A DNA stretch of 64,000 nt, from positions 1,922,001 to 1,986,000 of the forward strand of contig OY751496.1 in NCBI GenBank assembly GCA_963565915.1. Reading direction: 5' to 3'. The notes below the pieces were generated by a model. That model saw only the letters and a list, made by a program, of their open reading frames with translations. It ran no database searches and had not been told where the DNA came from. A program made the position numbers and the translations under genes. The stretch is from Entoloma clypeatum (taxonomy: Eukaryota > Basidiomycota > Agaricomycetes > Agaricales > Entolomataceae). This document shows, one piece after another, positions 1 to 11,744 of this stretch; position 1 is the first letter of the stretch, and every line of letters starts with the position of its first letter.

Positions 1-3000
1 AGCGTTGAATGGATATTGTCATATAGTAGGCTCGATTTTCCATATCCAGACCCTGGTCTGCACCTTTCATGTAATTGTCCTGTAATGTCATGAGGAAGGG
101 CATCAGGAGCCGAGGAAAGTACGGGCTTACTTGGGCTCGATATGCTCTGATGACCGACAATCCCGTCAATGTTTCTAAAAAGGTATAAATCAGAAGAGAA
201 AGAAAAAGGGTATGAAAAGGCATACCTGAATATGAGCCATAAAGAGCCGATCGCATCAATGAATCGATCCGTTTGGTTTCTACGGATGTGCGCCGATAAT
301 ACATGGATATAAGATAGTAAAGTGCCGTCATAGGTGCAAAAATTATCCCAAGGTAGGGAAATGTATAGAATACCAATGCCATTGTCCCGATGACCCCGCT
401 GAATGTTGACAAGAACTGTGTGGGGAGTAGTGTGAATGCGATGAATTATTGGGATTAAACAATTGACGAACCTGCCACGACGTCTGGGCAAGCTCATTAT
501 CCAGAGTGTCTTGATCTTTGGAAAGCCTTGCGAGAATCCGACCTATGAAAGGAAAGTTTAGACTGCGAATGCGATCAACAAGCAAAAAATAGATACCAAT
601 AGGTGTCGTGTCAAAGAAAGAAGTTGGAGAATGCAGCACGGCATTCAATGCAGTCTTGAAGAGGTTGAAACTTGCTATCAAACTAGTCCACCTAGAGTGA
701 TGCCGAAAGACTTAATAAACCACCTTGAGCAAAGATGATATGTATCACTTACGCAAATGCAAAACTGAGCAAGAATGATAATATGGCTTGTGCAGCACCT
801 ACATTCAATCGATATGACTCAGTCAGTTCCAGAGAAAAAGAAAAAAAAAAACTTTGGGATCATACCCAACGCGGCGTAAACCGCCATATAATCCCCTTCC
901 CTGAATCCGTGTATACTCTGCGCAGTCCAAAACCCAAGGAACAGATTGTTCGAGACTGTGAACAGTCACCTCAACAACAAAATAGAATCACCGGAAAAAC
1001 CAAAACATACCCAAAGCTCCCTGCGTCAGAGCCAACAAAAGAATGATGATCGGTCCCCATATGATGCCTCCCGCAAACCGCAGATATTGCGAATACACCT
1101 TCCATGTCACCGCTCCGGTATTCCTTTCTTCTGCTTGCATGAGCACACTGTCAATGCCCTTCTTCTCAACCTCTTCATCAGCGCAGTCTTTCGCATCAGC
1201 ATCCCTGCTGCCTTGTTCCTTGCTTGACTGCTGCTCCTCTATTTCAAGGTTCCCATACTCCTCCATTAGTCGAGAGAAAAGTACGCTATCATTCATGAGA
1301 TCCTATGCAGGTTGCGTCAAGATAAAATGATAGGAGCAGCGAGCAATCAATGACTCACACGGTAGGTACCATGCTCTACAATTACCCCATTATCCATAAC
1401 ATAAATATAATCCGTCTTATCCAAAACATGTAGCGCATGGGTGACGAGAATACGGGTGCGATCTGCAAGAGGACCGTTGAGGAGACACTGCTCTAGGATC
1501 CTTTTCCCAACGTAAGCATCTACCGCGGAGAGCGGGTCATCGAGAAGGATGATGTCCGACTCTGAATAAGCAGCGCGAGCCAGGGAAACGCGAGCCTAGA
1601 CAAGAACAAACATGTCAATAAAATTTACGAGATCAATGGAGAAGATGACAAGACAACCTTTTGACCACCTGAAAGATATTAGATCAGCATCCACCTTGAC
1701 TTGATTGCAAACCAACGGTGACTCACCACTAAGATTAATACCCTTTTCACCAATCTCCGTTGATTCGCCGTGCGGAAGCACCTCAAGATCCCGTTCCAAG
1801 CTGCATGCGTGAATGATTCGTCGGAATCTGAGTAAAAAAAAAACGTCTCTGAATTCTACATGCAGCGAAAGTAATGGAGTAACTGACCTTTCTTCGTCGT
1901 CGGCCTTACCGAAAAGCACGTTCTCTCGGAGAGTCGCGTTTCGTATCCACGGGGTCTGGGAAGCATATGCTACACTGCCGCTCACGACGATCTTTCGTTG
2001 CCAAGAATCAATAATGCAAAAAGCTTGTTCAGCATAGAACGCGAACCTCGCCCCTCGTTTTCCGCATCTCTCCGATTATGGCTTGAAGGAGGGAGCTCTG
2101 CGCAAAGGAAACATCACCGACAAATTCGGAAGGAGGAAGCCGGAAAAGCTCACCTTTCCCGACCCAACTCGCCCAACGATTGCGACAAAAGAACCCTTTG
2201 AAACGCTAAACTTCAGGTCGCGCAATTCAAACGGCTTCTCCTCTTCCTTTTCCTTTTCCTGGGCCACGGCGTCCCCGCCACTGAATGCAACCGTCGGCAA
2301 CATAGTGTCCTTGGATTTGGAGAATCTCTTCTCAGCTTTCTTCTCCGCTTTCGCGACTGTCTTTTTCTGATCACCACCCGGAGAGAACTTGTTCCCTTCG
2401 AGCTTGCCTGCAACCTCCCAGGTAAAGTCCCCATCAACCTTGACGGCCTGTTTCATGCCATAGTCCAGAAGATATGGCTCTGGAAGTTCTTCAGACAAAA
2501 GGAACTTGGAAATGCGGCCGAGGGCGACGAGGGCATCTGTGAGCGAGGACAGTACGAATGGAAAGAAAATGAGAGGATTCCGGATGACCTAAGATTGCAC
2601 CCGAGTAGTTAACGTCAAGGGATAAATATAAAGCATCGGTAATGACGTACATTGAATAGTTGAAGAGACGAGAAGATGATAGCCACATCAAGGTTATGCC
2701 CACTGAGTGCATACGTAATCTACAAATCGCAAGTTCAAAAGTCAGGTTCATCAGATGGAAGTAAGTAGACTTACGAAGGATAGAATTGAGGCCAGGACCG
2801 GCATGAATGTAACAATGGAAACCATCGCAGATCGTGCAATTCTAAGTGAAGACGACATGTGAATGCACGATCAAGTTGAAGACCCAGGGGATGCCTACGC
2901 AGCCTTTTTAATCGTAGCGATTTCGCGAGCTCTCAGGTTTCCAATCTGGTGGACATAAAATCCTTCCCAGGCATAGAACTTTATCAGCCTAATTCCTTGC

Positions 3001-4654
3001 AAGACCTGCATAAAAGTCAGACGAGGTCACAGGCTTCAGGACATGCCAAACCTCCGTCGTAAGTCGAACACGTGTATCAGTAATCTTGACACCTTTGCTC
3101 CGCTGCTTGAAGAATATTTTGACAAGGAATAACTGAATGGGAAACCCAAGGATCAAAACCTAGATATTCGAATAATCTCGTTATAGAAATCAAGAATATG
3201 TGTCATTTTAAAGACTCACCCCCAGACCAACTAACGCTGAGTATCCGAGCTAAAACGTGCTAGTCAGAAACTGGATCACCAGGTGAAAGCATATATTCAC
3301 ATTTCCAATGAGCAAACCGATTCCGAGCACAATCTAAGAAAGAGTTGGTACATGTGTGCAGAGAATGATTGACAACTGACCTGAATGGGAGACACCCAGA
3401 GACTGTGCTCGAAGTAAGCAGGGAAATCAATACGCCCAACAAGTTACGTACTTATGTCCAAATCCTGAAAAAAAATCCAATCTGGTTGCGTCCGTGGATA
3501 TCATAGTGGTGATTTGACCGACACTATGCTCCAATTTTGCACGTCCCGACATACGGAGAGACTTACGGAACATGGTTCCAATGAGCTGAGGAAGAAAAAA
3601 AAGTCAATGCGAATGGCTGAAGTAGAAGTTGTTATCACTCACTCCTGTGCGGACAAGCAACCCAGTCGTCTGTGTGGCTATGAAATCATTTAATCACGGA
3701 ATAAGGTAAATTTAGAAATGGACCTGTTCTTACTCTGAAAGTAATGATTGGTCATCTATCATGTTTTTCAGAAACATCCTCGGATACAGTATAAAGAGGA
3801 CTGTACCAGACCGGCTACCTCTAGAAGAACGTTAGACCCGAAAATTACGAGGGGGTGCAGCCACATACCTTGCATTGCGAATAACCCGAATGCTAGCCCA
3901 ATACCATAACCTATGCCTCGAGGCTTGGGTACGATGCCTGCAGCCTTTTCCTGCTCGGTCAGTCGGTAATAGACGTAAGACTGGGCAAGCCACTCCAGGA
4001 GTACTTTCGTCAGCAAAGGCGTAGTTGTCTTGAGCGTGTCTAAACACAAACATAAGCCTTTCAATCAATAACAAACCTTTAATGAAACCCACCACCGAAC
4101 AGTTTGAGGAAGCCTCCAGCCCATATCCGAACAAAAAATGTTCTGTGCAACGCAAGAAATAGCGATGAATCGTATTTGGGCTTCTTCTTGCTCGTCGGAT
4201 GCGTCGTGAGCTTTTCAGGCTCGATTCCCTCTTGCTTGGTATGTGACGACGATCGGGATATATCCTCAAGCCTCTCTTGAATAAACCGTGGTCGCTTTTC
4301 CGGCTCGCATCGCGAATAGAAGTTGTTTTCGACCTCATGACTGACAGACGCTGTGAGCATATGATCGGGTAGCGTCCACAGATCTGTTTCGAGGAAATGG
4401 TCAAACCGGACACTTGAGCCAACGCCGGATGCCACTCACCCTCTTTCTCCAGAGGACGCGAAAAACCAACATCGAGAAAGGGAACGATCCATTGGAATAT
4501 TAGTTTTGACAGTAGCCTGTGCAAGAACGCGTCGGTGTGAACAAAACTTGACATAGCATGGTTTCTCGTACGGTGCTTGTTGCTTGGGAAGAATCTTGTT
4601 TGCAGCGAACGCTGGAGGCGCTGGGGGAGGTGTGAAGGGATTGGCGAACTTCAT
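1..4654 (-). CDS. ABCC-subfamily (MRP/YOR1-like) ABC transporter, 3' part outside the window
   Basis: Full-size ATP-driven exporter of the ABCC class, acting in the plasma or vacuolar membrane. The gene starts at the ATG at 4654 (MKFANPFTPPPAPP) and runs off the left edge. Read on the minus strand it shows the N-terminal conserved block (SKLIFQWIVPFLDVGFSRPL, about 4,500), the first membrane domain across 4,100-2,500, and NBD1. NBD1 has Walker A GRVGSGK ending at an intron near 2,150, the stretch YASQTPWIRNATLRENVLFG near 1,930, the signature LSGGQKARVSLARAAY (1,730-1,570) and Walker B IILLDDPLSAVDA. A charged linker and the start of the second membrane domain (SKDQDTLDNELAQTSW near 500) follow; NBD2 must lie outside. 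There are many short introns, and an 11-nt micro-exon at 1658-1668 encodes the core of the signature. The family call is firm; the substrate is unknown. Confidence 0.9.
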
Positions 4655-4988
4655 GGAGTGTCCCAAAAGCTAGTACATCAATGCAGACGCATGGGCTTTT
4701 ATTTTCAGGAGATTTCACAAGGTTCATTGACTCGGGTGACGCAGTGAGACGGCAAATCGAGGGTGGTGCCGTGGTGCTGATTCAGAATCAGGAACACTGA
4801 GTCACCAGGTACTGACGCGACGCGTTGTGAAGCTTCAATTACATAAGCTCGTGAAGTACGTTTAATCAGATTACCTTGAGCCTCTGACTCGCTTAAGACT
4901 CAAGTAGCCAGGCCTATCAGCCAAATTGCATATTAAAGATAGGTCACGTCGTCAATTCTCCGCTCGCGCCATCGCTGCCGAAGAGCTT
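4655..4988. other. Intergenic, 5' flank of the ABC transporter gene
   Basis: This stretch lies upstream of the transporter start and holds no open frame or motif that I can support. It presumably contains the transporter promoter, but I see no clear TATA box. Confidence 0.4.
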
Positions 4989-5414
4989 TTACCTTCTCTC
5001 CTCATCAGCCGGAGGGATCATTCTGGTGATGACAATCTCGGCCAAGTCCGGGAACATGGAGGTCAAGCAACGGAAAACATCTTCCACCAGCGACTCAGTT
5101 CTCTTGACAGCCGCGTTGGGAAGCCCTGCAGGCATGATCTTCTCCGTATCGGAAGCTTCCCATTTGGCGGATATCAGAAGGGTTTCGAGACGCGGGCAGT
5201 TCTGGAGCAATGGTTTTGGTCTGCTATCTGTGTAGGTTGATTGCCACCACCCCGCGTAATGTGAGAGCTCGAAGATGCGTGAGTTGTTTTGAGGCATTTG
5301 ACAATCAGTCAGGTCCGCCTTTCTCTCCGCCGGAAAGACGGAATGAAAGTAGGGATGACGGCAGATGGGAATGGTAGGCGAGGGGTTGCATGAGCTCCTC
5401 GAATTGAAGGACAT
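4989..5414 (-). pseudogene. F-box/LRR-protein relic
   Basis: The minus-strand translation contains NCPRLETLLISAKWEASDTE and VEDVFRCLTSMFPDLAEIVI. These align with the C-terminal end of the F-box/LRR-like protein encoded at 11745-13129 in this window (QHCPRLRAINIAALWKSFDT and VGGVFQCLLLMFPNLNDLSI). Only the C-terminal end of such a protein is recognisable, and upstream frames at 5,305-5,608 do not continue it cleanly. I read it as a truncated paralogue. It could instead be the last exon of a diverged F-box gene whose 5' exons I could not assemble. Confidence 0.6.
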
Positions 5415-7841
5415 CAGCTCTGTGAATTGATCCGATTCCGCCTCGCAACACGAAGAATGAAAGTGCGGGCGATTCCCCTCGCCTTTGCGTCATTCCGGAG
5501 AAGATGGTCCTTTGGTACAATGTCCAAGCTGACTTGGCGGGCAATTTCAGCTGTCGGCAACATGGGGTGATGCCTTGAATGATGGAAATCGTCAGACTCA
5601 GTGGCCACGAGAAGGTTGGGAAAGCTCTTGGACGCTTGTAAAAGCCATCAACTGCTGGACCGAAGCCGTTACGAAAAGTGTCGGAAGAGGGCGTTGACTA
5701 AACCAGCGCCACCAAGAACAGCCAGTTTCCGCCAGCAAGACGTAACGAGAGAAGAGAAGAGGAGGGGAAGGAGATTGTGTTCGAGAGGCAGTAGTGATGC
5801 GAGGCGATCCTCTCTCTGCTTGCATGGACGAGATGAGGGCCGCGGCGGTGCTAAACGTGTCGACATTCTAATACATCTCACGAGTTGGGCAGGGGGTTAC
5901 GGTATGCCGCGAGACCGCGAGGACGTCGTCCTTCACGATTTCTCGGGTTTATGAAGTCCACCCAGGCAACCCAAGGCCCGAATTTTGCGTCTGTAGTATT
6001 CGATCCGTGCCTAATCGCTGTCTGCTTCGAGTTTTCGTTCCAAGCCCTGCAATGAGAAAATTGCAGAAAAGGCTTTGCGTAGGAGGCTGCATAGTATGAC
6101 ATTCGTCTCCCCAAAGAAATCGTTTTTCGAAGTATACTTCAACGAGCAGTGGCATGACTCGAATGTAATTCGCGAGACTAATTTAGCGCATTTAGAGCGG
6201 GATCTAGATCACACGGAGAGATGAAGAAACGGGGCTGCATATTGGGAACAAGAGGATGAGACGTACCAGAAACCGTTCGGCAAATCTGACAGCGTTTTTG
6301 AACCAAGGTTCCACGATTTCCAGCTGCCCCGCCAGCCACGTCCTTTTGAACAATTTTGAAACAGGCGGCAGCAGGCAATCGATATCTGTAAACAGTGTGA
6401 TGGAGAGATTTGGAAGCCAGAGAAAGTACCACCTTCAGTCTTACATCTTTCCGTGCGCCGCTGTATAGTATGCATTCGAGTTCGCGCCAAATGACTTGTT
6501 CCGCACTCCCATACTGCTCTCCTTCGGCTGCTCCCTCGTCCTGCAGACTGTATCAAACTGGATACAGCTGCTGACAGACCGATAATTCGGGAGCGACAGC
6601 CTGGCCCAAAGTTGTAGGGTTGAATGAACGGGATTGAGTTCCTGATTTGGCAGCAGCCAATCGCGTAATTGCGCTCTGCAGAAATTGCTCATGATCAAGC
6701 TCGGAAATATATAAATACAGCTGCCTGTGTTTGAAAAATCTTTTACCCTCCACTCTTCTTCAGATGTATCATGACCTCGTCCCCCACCCCCCACCCACCC
6801 GTTATCATCCACATATGCCGCTGATGCCTTCCGCACGTTCAGCGTTAATTGTATCGGTTTGTCAAATTTTCGGGATGGGCTAGTGTCAGAGGCCTAGGCG
6901 GGGTGCCTCCACACTGTCTCTGCTGGGTATAGCCGCTATGACCCGAAATAAATCTGTCTTTCACAATCGACTGACTCACGGTTTTGCACAGATACTTGGG
7001 ATAAAACCCAGACATATCCACTCTTGCATCCCTCCTCGCACTCGCCCATGTTCGCAACACCCTGAGCAGACATTCATAATCATGTTCGGCCTAGACCAAC
7101 ACGCGGCGATACTTCCTTATTAATGCCTCCCTCCCTGCGGGACCATTGCGATGTCAGTATCGATGTTCGACCCTTCATCTAGTGACAGTCGTCGTCTACC
7201 CCTCCCTGGAGCCGTTGACGACCACCGACCGATTTCTTACTACGTGTGGTCACAAGGTCTCTGCCCCTGAGTTCCCGAGTCAACTCGTGCAAGGCCCAAA
7301 GCCATAGGCACATCACTCCAAGGAGAAAAATCCAAAAGGCCGTCAGCTGAGATATAGAAGGCGAGGTACATGAGGTACGTATTCAATACATAGGTGACAT
7401 CCCTATCCATGACCGCCTCTCTTTAGAAATCAAATCACAGACATCCTCCCTGCGCCCGAGTTGACTGATAGCGGATGCCAAGAATCCGATCACTGGGCGT
7501 GTCCCGAGGAGCGCCTCCTCACCTTGGCAGACAAGACGTCCTTTTCCTCTCCAGTGGCCACCTGTTGGTTCAGTTGGATACGCTGCATGGAAAATCCGCT
7601 GCCAGATGGTATCGGCGGTATGACCGTAGGCCAACTATTTCTGATAATCAATATTTTCCCAATCATTATTTATTTTTGGTTTACCCAATAATTCAAAAAA
7701 ATCAATCCGCGGCGCAAAGATCGACTTGGCGGTTTTGGAAAAACTTTTTTCGCCCTGGTACCACCATAAAGCCAAACTCTGCCTGCCTGTTGTTAAAAGT
7801 GCTAGATTTTTGGAAAGGCGTCCATTGCCAGCGCTCCTACA
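5415..7841. other. About 2.4 kb without a supported gene
   Basis: Short open frames occur on both strands, but none shows a recognisable domain or a convincing exon chain. The left end may hold further debris of the F-box/LRR relic. No inverted or tandem repeat stood out. Confidence 0.4.
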
Positions 7842-8661
7842 ATGATGAACCGCTCATCTCTCGCATACCTCTTGGGACTAGTTGCTCTTACCAATGCCCA
7901 TGTCCGCCTTCAATTCCCCCCGCCCCGCGGGCCGTTCGACGCACCCAAGGAAGTCAGCTTTTGCGGTAGGATTTGGCCTGAACTGACGACAAGTTCATTT
8001 TTTGATCACAACTTCCTATAGACGGGTACAACACTGTAACAAATCGCTCCACGTTCCCTCTGGAAGGATTCTTGACTTTGAAAACGGGGCATGCGCCTTG
8101 GACCGGTCAGTGTTTTTTGAACTATCGCCTGCTATAGCACCTCATCTATCAGCAGCCGGTATTGTTGTCTCGACCAATCAGAACCCCACTTCATTCAATG
8201 ACTTCGAGCAACTCGTCCCATTCTCCAAGTCAGAACAAGCGGGCGAATTCTGCATTCCATTGGCCTTCACAAAGACCGCGAACGGGACTACTTTTCACGA
8301 TGGGCAGAATGTCACTATACAGGTTAAATCTTATCGCTGTTCATGGAGAGGAACAGGAATTAATTCTTGGTCGACAGATTGTTTTTGAGGGGGGCGATGG
8401 ACAACTTTATCAAGTAGGCCTTTCATCTTGAAAATCGTTATTTCGCCTTAATAAGGGTGATTACAGTGTGCAGACTTGACTCTTTCAAGCAGTTTCAAAA
8501 TTGGATCCGATATTACATGCGCAAACACCACTCTCGCCGCGTCTTCGACGACTACGGCACCAGCAGGTGCCACACAAACAGCAGGTACCGTGGGGAGAGG
8601 CGTCTCGATAGCATTTATTATGCTGGCCCTTGGTTTGTTAGGTGCTACCTTGACGCTGTGA
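7842..8661 (+). CDS. X325/Bim1-like (LPMO-fold) copper protein, secreted and GPI-anchored
   Basis: Five exons fit: 7842-7965, 8022-8105, 8153-8322, 8378-8413 and 8467-8661, all with GT-AG introns of 47-56 bp. The N-terminus is a signal peptide (MMNRSSLAYLLGLVALTNA) followed directly by HVRLQFPPPRGPF, so the mature protein begins with histidine, as a copper histidine brace needs. Later family marks are CDGYNT, STNQNPTSF, the exon-4 stretch IVFEGGDGQLYQ and CADLTLSS. A Ser/Thr/Ala-rich segment and a hydrophobic C-terminus follow, which suggests a GPI anchor. Family members (Cryptococcus Bim1, Laetisaria X325) bind copper and appear not to cleave polysaccharides oxidatively; a role in copper uptake or at the cell wall is inferred. 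The acceptor of exon 3 could be 3 bp downstream. Confidence 0.9.
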
Positions 8662-9711
8662 CATGGGAGGGCAGAGTGGAGCGTATGATGGTAGTTTCTC
8701 GAAATCAATTTTTGAATCAAGGTTTGCCTGCCCGTTTGCGAGAGTTCGGATTCTTTGGGTGTCGATTGTGGGATGACTCATACCCACCATTCGAAGCAAC
8801 CTTGTTTGCAAATGGGGTTCAAGTTTCGAACTTGGGATCCGTCGCCTGCACAGTAACTGTCGCTGGGAGTTCGCTGAGCTTCCTAGAAGCCTATCTGTTG
8901 GTTTCCATCGCTAATCTATGGGGGGCGATGTGAAGATGTGTCGATTCCCCACGGCCGGATTCGGAACGTTGCTAGGTTGTAGTAACGTTTTAGCTAACTG
9001 CACTTCGAGTCTTCGATTTCTGGTTCCACATGTCGACAACGCAGGAGACATCACACCCCTGCTTTCTCCGCACGGTGCTCGTGCGATCCGTTTTGACATT
9101 TCTCACCCATCTCTGCATTCCTTACGTTAAGGAGAGATCGAGTCCCGGTTCCCAAGAAATCTCAACGCGTTCTATGGGTTCTCCACATCGAGAACATTCA
9201 GGGAACTCTGGCTCTGGGACTGGCCCGACCTTCGCGAGAGTATGTTACATGTATCAGTCCTGTGTTTCTCGCGATCCCACGAAAATTTCCTGTTCTGTAC
9301 ACATTTGTGACGCTCAAGACCCAGGCGCATCAAGGTAAGTCAGCTGGTACCTTATAATTAGCATCTTCCCTAGATTAACTCCTCTCGCTAATCTCATTGG
9401 CCATGGAGTGACTCTCAGGTTACAGGCTACAGGCTGCTGGGAGCCTCTTTCGAAGCGTTTTTGTCAAATCGCGCTCACGGAAGGCCATCCCGCGACTCTC
9501 CTGGGCCTCGCATCGCCGTCAGCAATCCTTGTCTCGTCCTTCCTGCTGTTTCATAAACTTCGGCGGCTCTGTCCGATGACCGGGCAGCGCACTTTTTTGG
9601 CAGTTCTCATCAGTGCCTTCAATAGAAAAAGCCATCTACATTGAAATCTTGTACTTGAAGAAAGGCCTAGATCCCCTTCTAACACATCAGCCCGCCTCCC
9701 AGCCATCCACA
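8662..9711. other. About 1 kb without a supported gene
   Basis: Only short overlapping frames are present on the plus strand, with no domain recognised. The right end is the 5' flank of the GGPP synthase gene. Confidence 0.4.
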
Positions 9712-11160
9712 ATGCCTTTCCAATACAATGATATACTCAAACATCTCGCGACCGAAGGCTCCTGGCCCGAAGAAAACCAGACAGTAAGCCTTGTTCTTTC
9801 TCAGCTTGCTTTTTAGCTGACGGTTTCAGGCCATTCTCGAACCTTTTAACTACCTTATCTCTAACCCCGGGAAAGACATTCGTAGCCAGCTCATGAGCGC
9901 ATTCAACATTTGGTTGAAGGTACCCCCTGAGAAGCTCGAAATCATATCGAAAGTCATTGCTATGTTGCATAACGCAAGTCTAATGTGAGTTCAAGTTTGG
10001 ACTGCGGTTTGTCCACCCACATGCATATGATGAACTGACTGGCTGACAGGGTCGACGATATCGAAGACGATTCCCAGTTACGGAGAGGCCAGCCAGGTAG
10101 TACACTACATCTATTGCTGGTCACAGCAGTTTATTTACCCATTCTCTTGCAAAGTCGCATACAAGATCTACGGGATCGCCCAGACTATCAACACAGCCAA
10201 CTATGTATATTTCCTCGCGTATCAAGAGCTCTACAAACTCGGTAGTCGGTCCTCAGAAAGCTCACCAGACCTAGACGCTATCGTGACAGGTACATACTTA
10301 TCGGATTAACCCTTCAACATCCATCTAATTATTTCCTCAGAGGAGCTCCTGTCCCTTCACCGAGGCCAAGGTCTCGAAATCTTGTGGCGCGACACCCTAA
10401 GATGTCCTTCAGAGGAAGAATACATCTCAATGGTCAACAATAGTCAGTCATTGACCGATACCCAGCCCGTCAGACTAATTGAAATCTATATACGCCTTCC
10501 AGAAACTGGCGGTCTTTTGCGTATCGGTATCAAACTCATGATGGCGTGCTCAACTGAAAACATAGACACGTGGGCCTGCCATCCTCTCAATTCCATGCAA
10601 GCGCGACTAACTTTGTTTCATGCAGAAACTATATCCCGCTCGTTAACCTCATCGGTGTCTTCTTCCAGATCCGCGACGACCTCATGAATTTACAAAGCAC
10701 AGAGGTGAGTGCTTACTAGTTTGCACCTGAAAACGCAAAAATATGGTGAACGGGTCATAGTATACCAAGAACAAAGGCTTCGCGGAAGATCTCTCCGAAG
10801 GAAAATTCTCCTTCCCGATCATCCATGGCATCCACGCCAACCCATATAACCGACAGATCCTCAGTGCGTTGCGTTACCCTCTCTGGTCTGAGCTGGCCAA
10901 CGTAAAATTTACCGATACTCATGATGATTCCTTTCCCCCCTCAAGACGTCCTCCAGAAACGGCCGACTGATCCCGAGCTGAAGATGCACGTCATTCAATA
11001 TCTGCGTGACAGCACCAAGTCATTTGCTTACACCCTCTCCGTCCTGGAAATTCTTGAATCCCAGACACGGGAAGAGATCTTGCGACTGGGCGGGAACACG
11101 GAGCTCGAGAAGATTGTTGACCTTTTACACGTTCGAATCGATCCTTCAAGGGTTGCGTAA
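9712..11160 (+). CDS. Geranylgeranyl diphosphate synthase (trans-prenyltransferase)
   Basis: This is the fungal GGPP synthase family, which adds IPP to farnesyl diphosphate to give the C20 precursor for protein prenylation and diterpenes. The start is the ATG at 9712 ([16 protein letters not shown]). Exon pieces joined by short introns read [20 protein letters not shown], then the first Asp-rich motif [15 protein letters not shown] after the intron at about 9,986-10,050. [12 protein letters not shown] follows, then [14 protein letters not shown] and the second Asp-rich motif [10 protein letters not shown] near 10,670, then the catalytic-side [18 protein letters not shown]. The C-terminus ends [20 protein letters not shown]. 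At least seven introns are needed. No terpene-cyclase neighbour is seen, so this is likely the housekeeping enzyme (BTS1 orthologue). Confidence 0.93.
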
Positions 11161-11744
11161 TTGTATCTTTATCTTTCATTGAAAATCAAACAATCGGATG
11201 TACTATCCGATACAATGTACATTAACAGATGTTGAACATCGGGCCCCTCTCGCAGCTGTATTTTGGAGTGAGTCAGATGAGTGTGGGTGCCGGGTATGAG
11301 CGTTGTCGGCCGAACAAACCCCAACGTTGTAAGCTTGGTTCAAGAGGGATTTAACAAGGCTGACATGGCAATGAAGTTGACTCCTAATCGCTTCGTGCCT
11401 CACCGAAAGGGGTACATACTCCTTGTGCAGCCTTGGGCCCGGTCGTATGTATCTCCAAATGCGCGGAGTGCCTATCGCCTTTTAAAAAGGGGTGTCCAAA
11501 ACTTGCGAACTCCTCGATTTCGGAGGGCTTCTTTATTACGCCACAGTTTTGATCTCCTTTTCAAAACGCTCTTTGAAGCCGTCTCCATGATGGAGATATG
11601 TACAGTTTTCTTTTTCAAGTTCGAGGGAAGGGAACTCCTAGGACCATCCGGTGGTCGGACCTGATAAGTCTCCCTAGCCGGAGTTTTCGATGATGCCATC
11701 TTATTGAAGCTCCCCTCGTCATTCAATGCTCCAGCCGGCATTCC
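11161..11744. other. Intergenic between convergent GGPP synthase and F-box/LRR genes
   Basis: The two neighbouring genes end towards each other here. A plus-strand frame at 11,281-11,664 has no recognisable domain. I see no repeat or RNA gene. Confidence 0.4.
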
